From Lentisphaeria bacterium (GTDB lineage: Bacteria > Verrucomicrobiota > Lentisphaeria > JABSQK01 > UBA12247), in the NCBI GenBank assembly GCA_003477185.1, contig DMTJ01000117.1:1-8065 (forward strand): DNA of 8,065 bases, read 5' to 3'. The translations under genes were made by a program, and so were the position numbers. Below the pieces are notes generated by a model that made no database searches, was not told where the DNA came from, and saw only the letters and a list, made by a program, of their open reading frames with translations. Position 1 is the first letter of the stretch. Every line of letters begins with the position of its first letter. Below are positions 1-6,141 of the stretch, piece by piece.

Positions 1-1293
1 GTCGCGCTCGCGGATGGTTTCGCTACCGATGGCGGGGACCAAGTCATCGCCGCGGAAAATCAGAGCCAGGACGATGTCGTTCGGAATCTTCAGGTCGGCG
101 ATGCGTTTGCCGGCCGCGGGTGCGTTGTTGTCTACGACAAATTCGACGACTTCGGCGGGTACGCGTTTGAGCACTGCGGCGGTCTGGCGGCGGTCACTGG
201 GGACGCATTTGATGAGCGCGTTGATGGCTGCGATGAGCGGGCTGAAGCCGCAGTCAATGAGGTTGATGCCAGCGATGACTTGCATGTAATCCAGGTTCTG
301 GGTGCTGGCGATGACTTTCTTGGCACCGAGGCGCTTGGCCAGGATGCAGCTCATCATGTTGCTCTCATTGTCGGCCTGAAGGCCGATAAAGGCGTCACAG
401 GCGTCGATGCCAGCTTCTCGCAGCGCACCGGAGTCGGTGGACTGTGCTTGGATGACGAGGGTGCGGTTGCCGAGGGTGGCTGCAGCTTGGGCAGCGAGGC
501 GCTCATCTGGCTCGATCAGGGTGACGCGTATATCCAGCGGGCGGAGCATGTCGGTGAGCATGAAGCCGAGTTGGGTGGCCCCGGCGATGATGACGCGGCC
601 CACGGCGGTTTCGAGCGGGTCTGCCCACTCGATCAGCTCTTCGATCATGGTCTGGGCCCCGGCGACATAGAGTTCATCGCGGGCGGAAAAAGTGGTCTGC
701 CCGTGGGGGATGATCATTTGCCCGTAGCGGAGGATAGCGCAGAAACGCAACTGCTCGAGCATTTCTGGATGGGGAAAGTTGGCGAGATTGGCGCCAATGA
801 TGGGGGAGCCGGATTTGATCTGGAAGTTCACGATCTGCGCGTCGGGATGGCTGAGCCGCACGGTTTCTTTGACCTGCGGGTGAATGAGGGCATCGATGAT
901 GTTCGAGGCGCATTCGAGTTCGGTGATGATCTGCTCATCGACGCCGACGACGGCGGCGGTGACGCCTTCGGCAATGCTGTCGAAATGATCGGCGCGGCGA
1001 ACGCGGGCGATGGTTTTGGCGACGCCGGCGTGTTTTGCCAAGACGCAGGCGAGAATGTTTACCTCGCTGCGGCCAGTGACGGCGAGGAGGAGGTCTGTCT
1101 GGTCGATACCGGCGCGATGGAGGCAGGACATGGTGCTGCCGTCGCCAGTGACGGTCATGACGTCCAATGAGTCTTTGAGTTGCTCTAGGAGAGCACCGTT
1201 GCGGTCGATAACGACAACATCGTTGCGGGCTTCGCAAAGAATGCGGGCCATTTCGGTCCCAACGTCTCCTACCCCTATGATCAGAACACGCAT
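1..1293 (-). CDS. trkA: TrkA-type potassium uptake regulator (C-terminus cut by window edge)
   Basis: Cytoplasmic NAD(H)-binding gating subunit of the Trk/Ktr potassium transporter. I translated the minus strand from ATG at 1293 and found 431 codons open to the window edge. E. coli TrkA has about 458 residues, so only the last few tens are probably missing. The architecture is the classic duplicated RCK: an N-terminal Rossmann fold with GVGDVG at residues 7-12 and Asp30 closing strand 2 (NAD preference), a TGDGS motif near 50-54, a first RCK-C domain near 140-215, a second Rossmann fold from about 232, and a second RCK-C near 375-431. The second nucleotide site is degenerate (GATQLG at 238-243, and no GD motif near 283), so it may not bind nucleotide. 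A GGAG ribosome site sits 6 bases before the ATG. It lies 51 bases downstream of lpxA on the same strand, so it is probably the last visible gene of that operon. No trkH or trkG is in view. Confidence 0.93.
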   Translation of the reverse strand, partial: MRVLIIGVGDVGTEMARILCEARNDVVVIDRNGALLEQLKDSLDVMTVTGDGSTMSCLHRAGIDQTDLLLAVTGRSEVNILACVLAKHAGVAKTIARVRRADHFDSIAEGVTAAVVGVDEQIITELECASNIIDALIHPQVKETVRLSHPDAQIVNFQIKSGSPIIGANLANFPHPEMLEQLRFCAILRYGQMIIPHGQTTFSARDELYVAGAQTMIEELIEWADPLETAVGRVIIAGATQLGFMLTDMLRPLDIRVTLIEPDERLAAQAAATLGNRTLVIQAQSTDSGALREAGIDACDAFIGLQADNESNMMSCILAKRLGAKKVIASTQNLDYMQVIAGINLIDCGFSPLIAAINALIKCVPSDRRQTAAVLKRVPAEVVEFVVDNNAPAAGKRIADLKIPNDIVLALIFRGDDLVPAIGSETIRERD

Positions 1294-1320
1294 CGTCTGC
1301 TCCGCGCTACGAGGTTATGG

Positions 1321-1334
1321 TCAGGCTCGCCTGA
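1321..1334 (-). repeat. Short inverted repeat in the lpxA-trkA spacer
   Basis: A perfect 5-bp stem (TCAGG/CCTGA) with a 4-base loop lies in the 51-base gap between the lpxA stop and the trkA start. No T-tract follows on the minus strand, so it does not look like a terminator. It may be a small mRNA hairpin between two co-transcribed genes, or chance. Confidence 0.3.
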
Positions 1335-1344
1335 ATGATCCAGG

Positions 1345-2130
1345 CTAGTCGCTCTTGGTGCGCCGGACAAGTGGACACTTGGAGCCTTTGGAGAAGGCGG
1401 CCATGGCGGCGATGTCGGCGTTTTCAGGATGGGCCGCGAGGGCTGCCTTATTGCCGCCGGCAACAGTTGGGGAGGTCATAATCAGCTGGTGTGCTTCCGC
1501 GATGGCATCAATTTGCTCGGGGGAAAAGTCACGACGCTTCAGGCCCACCTTGTTTATACCACGGGTCGCGGCGGGGACGCCCTCGACGATTGAGAATGGC
1601 AAGACATCGCCGGCAAGCTTGGTATAACCGCCGACAAATGCGTGTTGACCGACTCGAACAAACTGCACGATCCCGGTGTGGCCGCCGATGATCGCGTAGT
1701 CTTCCAAGGTGACATGACCAGCCAGCATGGCTGCGCTGCTCATGATGACGTGGTTGCCGATGTTGCACTCATGGGCGATGTGGCAATAGGACTGGATCAG
1801 GCAATCACTACCGACGATGGTGGAGGCGCCAGCTGTGGTGGCGGCGTTTACGGTCACGTATTCGCGAATGACGGTTCGGTCCCCAATGGTCGCGTAGGTG
1901 ATGTCTCCCTCGAACTTCAGGTCTTGGGTCTGCATGCCGAGGCAAGCAAAGGGGAATATCTCACAATCCTTTCCCAGCCGGAGGTAGCCGCTCAGAACGA
2001 CATGGCTATGAAGCGTGCAGCCGCCCCCGATCTCTACGTGGGGACCAATCGTGCAATAGGGGCCGATGGTGCAGCCTTCACCGATCCTGGCACCGTCTTC
2101 AATAACGGCGGTCGGGTGAATATGGGTCAT
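1345..2130 (-). CDS. lpxA: UDP-N-acetylglucosamine acyltransferase LpxA
   Basis: Cytoplasmic homotrimeric enzyme that transfers a 3-hydroxyacyl chain from acyl-ACP to the 3-OH of UDP-GlcNAc, the first and reversible step of lipid A synthesis. The 261-residue product matches the usual length (262 in E. coli). Residues 1 to about 190 are hexapeptide repeats forming a left-handed beta helix. The catalytic signature CHIAHEC is at 116-122, with His120 as the expected general base and His117 beside it. Further family blocks are LAGHV near 136-140, AIIGGHTG near 146-153, VGGY near 166-169, and the LpxA hallmark GINKVGLKRRDFS at 191-203, which opens the C-terminal helical domain. The ATG overlaps the stop of the FabZ-like gene as ATGA, with only a weak GAG-type ribosome site, so translational coupling is likely. 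It ends with TAG. I see nothing abnormal in the enzyme. Acyl-chain length preference cannot be read safely from the sequence. Confidence 0.97.
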   Translation of the reverse strand: MTHIHPTAVIEDGARIGEGCTIGPYCTIGPHVEIGGGCTLHSHVVLSGYLRLGKDCEIFPFACLGMQTQDLKFEGDITYATIGDRTVIREYVTVNAATTAGASTIVGSDCLIQSYCHIAHECNIGNHVIMSSAAMLAGHVTLEDYAIIGGHTGIVQFVRVGQHAFVGGYTKLAGDVLPFSIVEGVPAATRGINKVGLKRRDFSPEQIDAIAEAHQLIMTSPTVAGGNKAALAAHPENADIAAMAAFSKGSKCPLVRRTKSD

Positions 2131-3062
2131 TTACTGGACTCGGCCATCGCGAACTTGACGTCCGTTTCGGCGACAACTTCTGAGCCGACCAGTACGCGTC
2201 CGACACCTTTTCCGTAGCGCTCGCGGAGGGAGACGAGCTGGCCTTCGATGACCAATTCATCGCCAGGTAGAATGGAGCGGGTAAAGCGGGCACGGTCCAC
2301 GGCGACGAAATAGACGAGCTTGCCTCTATTCTCCGGGTTGAGGAGGCGGGCGACGCAGCCGACCTGTGCCAGAATTTCGGTGAGCATGGTGGCCGGCAGA
2401 AAGGCGTGGTTTCCGTACCAAGCGAGCGAGCGTTGCTCATCGGCGGAGACGCTGCGCAGAGCGCGAATGGGGTCTGTCGCCTGAAAGTTCTCTGAGAAGC
2501 CCATAACGCGATCGATCATCAAAAATGGATAGCGATGCGGAATGGCCTGCATAATTTCTGCGGTTTCTACCACGTGTTCGAAGGGAGCACCCTCGTACTT
2601 CGGCAGGAACTCTTTCGGTGTCAACTCTTCGGTACCGTCGACAAATTCAAAGGTAAGCTTGGCTTGGCTCGCGACTGTTCCGTCGCATTCTACGGTGGAG
2701 ACGGCCTTAAAGCCTTGCTCCTCCTTGGTGACGGAGACATAGGTCATCATACGAAAGCCAGGCATGATCGGGCGGCGAAACTTGACGTTGTCCAAGCCGC
2801 GCAGGACGGGAAGGCCGGTCATGCCCTGTTTGCGGCAGATCAGGACTGCCAGTTGAAACATTGCCTCCACTTGGAGGACGCCCGGCAGGATCGGCTGATC
2901 GGGGAAGTGCCCTTGGAAATATGGGGATCCGGCGGTGGCACACTTAGTGCCGACCCAGGCACCGTCCACTTTTGCGACACGATCCAGCATCTGGTACGGC
3001 GGGCGATAGCCAAGCTCGTCGCTGATGTCCGCGGGTCCCATCAATGATTCGTAGTTACTCAT
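2127..3062 (-). CDS. fabZ: Tandem-hotdog FabZ-like 3-hydroxyacyl-ACP dehydratase (double domain)
   Basis: FabZ removes water from 3-hydroxyacyl-ACP in fatty-acid elongation and competes with LpxA for the same substrate. At 311 residues this protein is twice the usual length of about 150 and holds two hotdog domains. Domain 1 (about 15-145) keeps the catalytic block GHFPDQPILPGV with His52 and Glu66 (spacing 14, as in FabZ), but its entry motif is altered to YRPPYQMLDRV. Domain 2 (about 165-307) keeps the entry motif IPHRYPFLMIDRV at 174-186 and Glu229, but the residue 14 before that Glu is Trp215, not His. FabZ sites are known to combine His from one protomer and Glu from the other, so a folded pseudo-dimer would offer one complete site, His52 with Glu229 (inference). 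The ATG overlaps the lpxC stop as ATGA, preceded by GGAGAGGGC. The stop overlaps the lpxA start in the same way. The exact substrate is uncertain; it could have lost dehydratase activity. Confidence 0.9.
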   Translation of the reverse strand: MSNYESLMGPADISDELGYRPPYQMLDRVAKVDGAWVGTKCATAGSPYFQGHFPDQPILPGVLQVEAMFQLAVLICRKQGMTGLPVLRGLDNVKFRRPIMPGFRMMTYVSVTKEEQGFKAVSTVECDGTVASQAKLTFEFVDGTEELTPKEFLPKYEGAPFEHVVETAEIMQAIPHRYPFLMIDRVMGFSENFQATDPIRALRSVSADEQRSLAWYGNHAFLPATMLTEILAQVGCVARLLNPENRGKLVYFVAVDRARFTRSILPGDELVIEGQLVSLRERYGKGVGRVLVGSEVVAETDVKFAMAESSK

Positions 3063-3907
3063 GCCCTCTCCACTCTCATGTGCTCACGGATATTTCTGGC
3101 CAGTGCCACGTTGCTGGGGTGCCCGGGCTTTAGCGCGACCACATGGCCGCGCAGCCGATGACCCACCAAGCTCAGGTCTCCGACTATGTCGAGCATCTTA
3201 TGTCGCACACACTCATCGGCAAAACGTAACCCATCTTTGCTGATGATCGCACCATCTTTCAAGACCATGGCATTGTCCAAGCTTGCTCCGCGAATCAAGC
3301 CGGCCTCCATTAGTGATTCAATCTCTTCGTAATCCGGGCAAAAGGTACGTGCAGCCGACAGCTCCTCAACAAAACTTTTCTGCGTAATCTCAGTACTATA
3401 AAACTGAGTCAGGAAACCGGGCCCGAATGCGACAGTACATGAGATTCGGTAGTTTTCTTCGGGAAGCAGGACAATGGTGGTCTCTTCTTGGGTGACTGTG
3501 ACGGGCTGATCGATGTAAGCGATCGTGCGTGTCAGGGTCTGCGGGACAGTGCCCGCCTCCCTTATTATCTGGATAAATGGCTCACTGCTTCCGTCTGCGA
3601 TTGGGGGCTCCGCGCCGTCGAGTTCGATGTAGGCGTTGTCGACCCCCATGCCGTACAGGGCGGCGAGCACATGCTCGACCGTGTGCACGTGGGCGTTGCC
3701 AACGGCCAGCGTGGTGGCGCGACGGACGTCCACGACATTGTCTGCAATAGCCGGGATCTCCGGTTTTCCAGGAAGATCGACACGGCGCAGCACGAAGCCG
3801 GTATCCTCGTCGGCAGGGCGCAGGACCAACCGCGCGCGGATTCCCGTGTGCAGGGATATCCCCGAAAAATTAGCAGATCGTTTAAGGGTGTGCTGGAGGT
3901 TCGACAA
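3059..3907 (-). CDS. lpxC: UDP-3-O-acyl-N-acetylglucosamine deacetylase LpxC
   Basis: Zinc-dependent cytoplasmic deacetylase and committed step of lipid A synthesis. The 282 residues are slightly shorter than the 305 of E. coli. The N-terminal family motif (TLKR at 7-10, SLHTG at 18-22) is intact. Active-site residues are visible: HTVEH at 75-79 gives Glu78 and zinc ligand His79; DECVRHKMLDIVGDL at 231-245 gives zinc ligands His236 and Asp240 plus Asp244; and His263 lies in KPGH. The start is TTG at 3907, the only usual start codon between an in-frame TGA upstream and the conserved TLKR block. No ribosome site precedes it. Its stop overlaps the next start (ATGA), so it is a separate gene, not the LpxC-FabZ fusion known from some Bacteroidota and related groups. 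A strong promoter lies directly upstream, which makes lpxC the first gene of the operon. Confidence 0.96.
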   Translation of the reverse strand: MSNLQHTLKRSANFSGISLHTGIRARLVLRPADEDTGFVLRRVDLPGKPEIPAIADNVVDVRRATTLAVGNAHVHTVEHVLAALYGMGVDNAYIELDGAEPPIADGSSEPFIQIIREAGTVPQTLTRTIAYIDQPVTVTQEETTIVLLPEENYRISCTVAFGPGFLTQFYSTEITQKSFVEELSAARTFCPDYEEIESLMEAGLIRGASLDNAMVLKDGAIISKDGLRFADECVRHKMLDIVGDLSLVGHRLRGHVVALKPGHPSNVALARNIREHMRVERA

Positions 3908-3914
3908 CGGTGGT

Positions 3915-3944
3915 ATCGTATCCGAGGGACTGGAGACATGTCAA
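3915..3944 (-). promoter_or_regulatory. Probable sigma-70 type promoter of the lpxC operon
   Basis: Read on the minus strand, a perfect -35 box TTGACA (3944-3939) is followed after 18 bases by TACGAT (3920-3915), which matches 4 of 6 bases of the -10 consensus. Transcription would start about 7 bases further on, near 3908, at the TTG start codon of lpxC. This implies a leaderless or nearly leaderless transcript. The box pair is seen in the sequence; its activity is inferred. Confidence 0.55.
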
Positions 3945-3958
3945 GAACCCGTGGAGAG

Positions 3959-3986
3959 TTGATCCAAGGGCGGCTGTAAACATAAC
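3959..3986 (+). promoter_or_regulatory. Possible promoter of the ExbD-like lipoprotein gene
   Basis: TTGATC at 3959-3964 and CATAAC at 3981-3986 are separated by 16 bases. Each box matches 4 of 6 consensus positions. The pair faces the lipoprotein gene and would leave a leader of about 85 bases, which contains an 8-bp palindrome ACACGTGT (3997-4004) and a 6-bp stem-loop TTCCGC/GCGGAA (4022-4039). This is a weak call. Confidence 0.28.
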
Positions 3987-4021
3987 ACCACAACACACAC
4001 GTGTAAGGTGTGCGCTCGCTT

Positions 4022-4039
4022 TTCCGCAGTCAGGCGGAA
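4022..4039. repeat. Inverted repeat in the lpxC/lipoprotein divergent region
   Basis: TTCCGC (4022-4027) and GCGGAA (4034-4039) form a perfect 6-bp stem around a 6-base loop. It lies in the presumed leader of the plus-strand lipoprotein gene. No T-tract follows on either strand, so it is not a clear terminator. It could be a protein-binding site or a leader hairpin. Confidence 0.35.
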
Positions 4040-4077
4040 TATTTGCAGAGAGACGACAACACTTTTGAGGAAACATC

Positions 4078-4365
4078 ATGCGAATCCTGATTTTGACCTG
4101 CGTGCTGGCGTTGGCGTGTGGCTGCACCAGTACAGACCGTGTCCATATCGACCAGACTGGCCGTACCTGGCTGAATGGGCACGAAGTCCAGCGCCCGGCG
4201 CTCTCGGAGAAGGCCGCAGGCAGTAAGCGCGTGCGGATCACTTCTGCGGCGTACACACCGTACTCACAGATTGTCGCGACGCAGCACGAGCTAATCGCGG
4301 CGGACGTCGTGGAGATTGAGGTCGATACGGACCGAGACCTGGAGAAGCGCGAGCAGAATCGCTGA
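4078..4365 (+). CDS. Small putative lipoprotein with ExbD-like periplasmic domain
   Basis: A 95-residue protein. Residues 1 to about 16 look like a lipoprotein signal: Arg2, a hydrophobic stretch, then ALACGCTS with Cys16 as the likely lipidated residue. The -3 to -1 positions, Ala-Cys-Gly, are not an ideal lipobox, and Cys14 is an alternative. The rest (about 20-85) resembles the C-terminal periplasmic domain of ExbD/TolR: a VHIDQTGRTWLNG strand pair, then VRITSAAYTPYSQIV and a helix ending in VVEIEVDTD. ExbD normally reaches this domain through an N-terminal transmembrane helix; here a lipid anchor would replace it. No exbB or tonB is nearby. A GAGG ribosome site sits 7 bases before the ATG. 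It is divergent from lpxC. Whether it takes part in energy transfer to the outer membrane is unknown; the fold similarity is judged by eye. Confidence 0.75.
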   Translation: MRILILTCVLALACGCTSTDRVHIDQTGRTWLNGHEVQRPALSEKAAGSKRVRITSAAYTPYSQIVATQHELIAADVVEIEVDTDRDLEKREQNR

Positions 4366-4531
4366 GGCCACTGGCGGCGAAGATGGCTGATTCAATGCTG
4401 CAGAGATAGGGAGTTTCTACGGAGGTTGCAACGCCCGCCACTTTTTCCTGCACCGATCACCCAGTTTATTTTGCGCGCAGGTGGTTATCCCGAAGCGGCC
4501 GCACTGATCAATTCTGTTGCATATTTTGACT

Positions 4532-5399
4532 ATGGCTCAGAATATCCACCCTGATTTCTCTCGCGACCTACCGGCAGAGGCAGATGCGCTCCGCTGGGGC
4601 TTGTATGTGGTCGATTACGGATTGGCTGACGTCGTGCCCGGGAGCGATTATCCGCAGAGTCTGGCCAAGCATTCCCCGACATATCAGTTCACCAGGGATG
4701 CAGGCCGGACGCTTCAGGAATACCAGCTGGTCTACATCAGCGAAGGTCGCGGGATATTGGAATCGGCCCCCCACTGGTCGCTGTAGGTCTTCTTCCTTTA
4801 TCCCGGCGTTTGGCATCGCTTTCGGCCGATTCGCACCGTGGGTTGGACGGGAAACTGGGGGGGATGGGTATGCGGCGGAGCGGATCATGGGCTCATTTTT
4901 CTCGCCAGACAAAGCGGTGGTCCGGGTCGGTCACGACCATGAGCTACTGCAGTTGATCCGGTCTGTTGCCGGGCTGGCAGATCAGGCACTGGGAGGGTAT
5001 CAACAACTCATGGGTGCTCGAGCAGTGATGGCCTTGGCGCATGTCCGATCGCGCGCGATGAGCATGCGACCGGTCGATCGCGTGACTGCGCAGCAGGTTT
5101 AGAAGGCGCGGCGTTATCTGGCTGAGCACTGCAAGGAAGCCGTCGATGTGAAGCGTCTGGCTCGCGCGCTTGGCATGAGCTACTCTCGTTTTCAACCGGT
5201 ATTCAAGGCTCATATTGGCATGGCACCTCACCAGTATCTTCTGGATGTGCGCCTAAATCTTGCCCGGTACTGGCTGACGGACTCAGATCTGGCAGTTTCG
5301 GAGATCGCGGATCGCCTTGGCTTCTCCACCGTGTACTACTTCTCGCGCCTGTTGAAACAGAGCCCTGGCTCGTCCCCCTTCACCTACCGCAGATGCTAA
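4532..5399 (+). pseudogene. Decayed AraC-family transcriptional regulator
   Basis: The pieces read together as one AraC/XylS regulator of about 290 residues: an N-terminal cupin-like sensing domain and two C-terminal helix-turn-helix units. From ATG 4532 the frame runs to a TAG at 4784-4786. The same frame then resumes with VFFLYPGVWHRFRP, typical of the family just after the point of interruption, and several residues seem to be missing there. At a run of seven G (4857-4863) the coding frame shifts; one G fewer would join the halves. The new frame (YAAERIMGSFFSP onward) meets a second TAG at 5100-5102 and then continues through KARRYLAEHC, the HTH block near 5148-5230 and EIADRLGFSTVYYFSRLLKQ to TAA at 5397. 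The last part also carries unusual residues in conserved spots (SRFQPVFKAH, QSPGSSPFTYRR). Three lesions argue for a true pseudogene. No clear ribosome site precedes 4532. Confidence 0.85.
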
Positions 5400-5403
5400 T
5401 TAT

Positions 5404-6066
5404 TTAGCTGCCGAGACGTTCGACTTCTTCCTGGATCCAGGCTTGCCAGCGCTGTTGCTGCTGGCTGCGCCAGAGGTCGCCTTCTGGGCTACCAGCCTGG
5501 CTGCGTTGGTCTACGTGATGGGCGGAAGAGCGAGCTCGTGAGGCGTCGAGCCGTTGCACATCGCGGTCTTCTGGCATGGGGGGCGGGGCCTCGAGTTCTT
5601 CTTCGCCCTCTGCCTCTGCGCGCTTGCGGCGGAACGAGAAGGTCTCAATCTGGTTCAGGCGTGCGCTGGCCAGCAACAGGAGACAGCAGCAGATAACCTG
5701 CCAGTAGTTGACCTGTTCCACTAACGATTCACCCGGCAGCCACTGCGGAATCGGCAGTTCTTCTGCGAAGGCGATATAGATGACTCCAACTAGGAGCAAC
5801 CACTCAAGCCAGAATGTACGGAAGCGCTTGAGCAGTTTCTCCGCTCTCTGGGCCAATGCCAGCGGAAGACGATCAAGATCCCCGGCCCGCAGGACTAGGT
5901 ACAGCCCGACAGTAAGAATGAGGGCGGTGAAGAAGATGTTCACAAGGTCCGGCACCCGGAGAAAGTTGGCTAGGCAGTAGCCAACGATCACCGGATGTAG
6001 CGGGCTGAAACCACGCTGTGCCGCTCGCTTAGAACGCCCGGTGCCTTGATTGTGCGTATCGTTCAT
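5404..6066 (-). CDS. Membrane protein of unknown function
   Basis: I do not recognise this 220-residue protein. After a basic N-terminus, hydrophobic segments lie near 24-38 (marginal), 41-60, 86-101 and 121-136, so three or four membrane helices are likely. A basic stretch (FRRKRA, 145-150) follows the last helix, then an acidic, proline-containing linker (about 151-170) and a polar tail with a QQQQ run at 202-205 and several Trp. The positive residues after the last helix suggest a cytoplasmic tail. The ATG at 6066 has GGAG 4 bases upstream. The gene lies 75 bases after gltD on the same strand and may be read from it unless the hairpin at 6085-6114 stops transcription. Its TAA stop is 4 bases from the stop of the convergent AraC pseudogene, with no room for a terminator between them. 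Coding status is supported by length, ribosome site and plausible topology. Confidence 0.8.
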   Translation of the reverse strand: MNDTHNQGTGRSKRAAQRGFSPLHPVIVGYCLANFLRVPDLVNIFFTALILTVGLYLVLRAGDLDRLPLALAQRAEKLLKRFRTFWLEWLLLVGVIYIAFAEELPIPQWLPGESLVEQVNYWQVICCCLLLLASARLNQIETFSFRRKRAEAEGEEELEAPPPMPEDRDVQRLDASRARSSAHHVDQRSQAGSPEGDLWRSQQQQRWQAWIQEEVERLGS

Positions 6067-6084
6067 GCGACTCCGTCCAACAAA

Positions 6085-6114
6085 TCACGTCAGGAACTTT
6101 CCTACTGTACGTGA
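6085..6114 (-). terminator. Compound hairpin after gltD, possible weak terminator
   Basis: In the 75-base gap after gltD, outer arms TCACGT (6085-6090) and ACGTGA (6109-6114) enclose an inner AGGAA/TTCCT inverted repeat (6092-6103), with an asymmetric bulge of one and five bases. On the minus strand the structure is followed by TTTGTT, a poor T-tract. A second small stem, GCTAG/CTAGC, lies at 6120-6135. It could be a weak terminator or attenuator between gltD and the membrane protein gene, or a regulator site. Confidence 0.35.
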
Positions 6115-6141
6115 CCACAGCTAGAAAACACTAGCGGCAGT

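Noticed and set aside
280..1170. 296-codon plus-strand open frame rich in Gly, Asp and Ala
   Set aside because: It lies exactly antisense to trkA, whose minus-strand frame matches a known family along its whole length. High GC at third positions opens the opposite strand.
1642..2217. 191-codon plus-strand open frame
   Set aside because: It is antisense to lpxA and the end of the FabZ-like gene, and has no recognisable protein features.
2535..3047. 170-codon plus-strand open frame
   Set aside because: It is a shadow opposite the well-supported FabZ-like gene.
3059..3062. LpxC-FabZ fusion protein
   Set aside because: The lpxC frame ends in TGA inside the ATGA overlap and the next gene is in another frame, so these are two proteins.
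4366..4531. Terminator or promoter between the lipoprotein gene and the AraC pseudogene
   Set aside because: Only tiny palindromes were seen (GTTGCAAC, GCGGCCGC, TGATCA), with no stem plus T-tract and no convincing promoter pair.
4784..5102. Recoding of TAG as a sense codon, since both stops in the AraC gene are TAG
   Set aside because: lpxA ends with TAG at the normal family length, and the AraC gene also has a frameshift, so decay explains it more simply.
5148..5399. A free-standing small HTH protein starting at GTG 5148
   Set aside because: The same frame reads family sequence upstream of 5148 back to the TAG at 5100, and no ribosome site is seen. It is better read as the tail of the AraC pseudogene.
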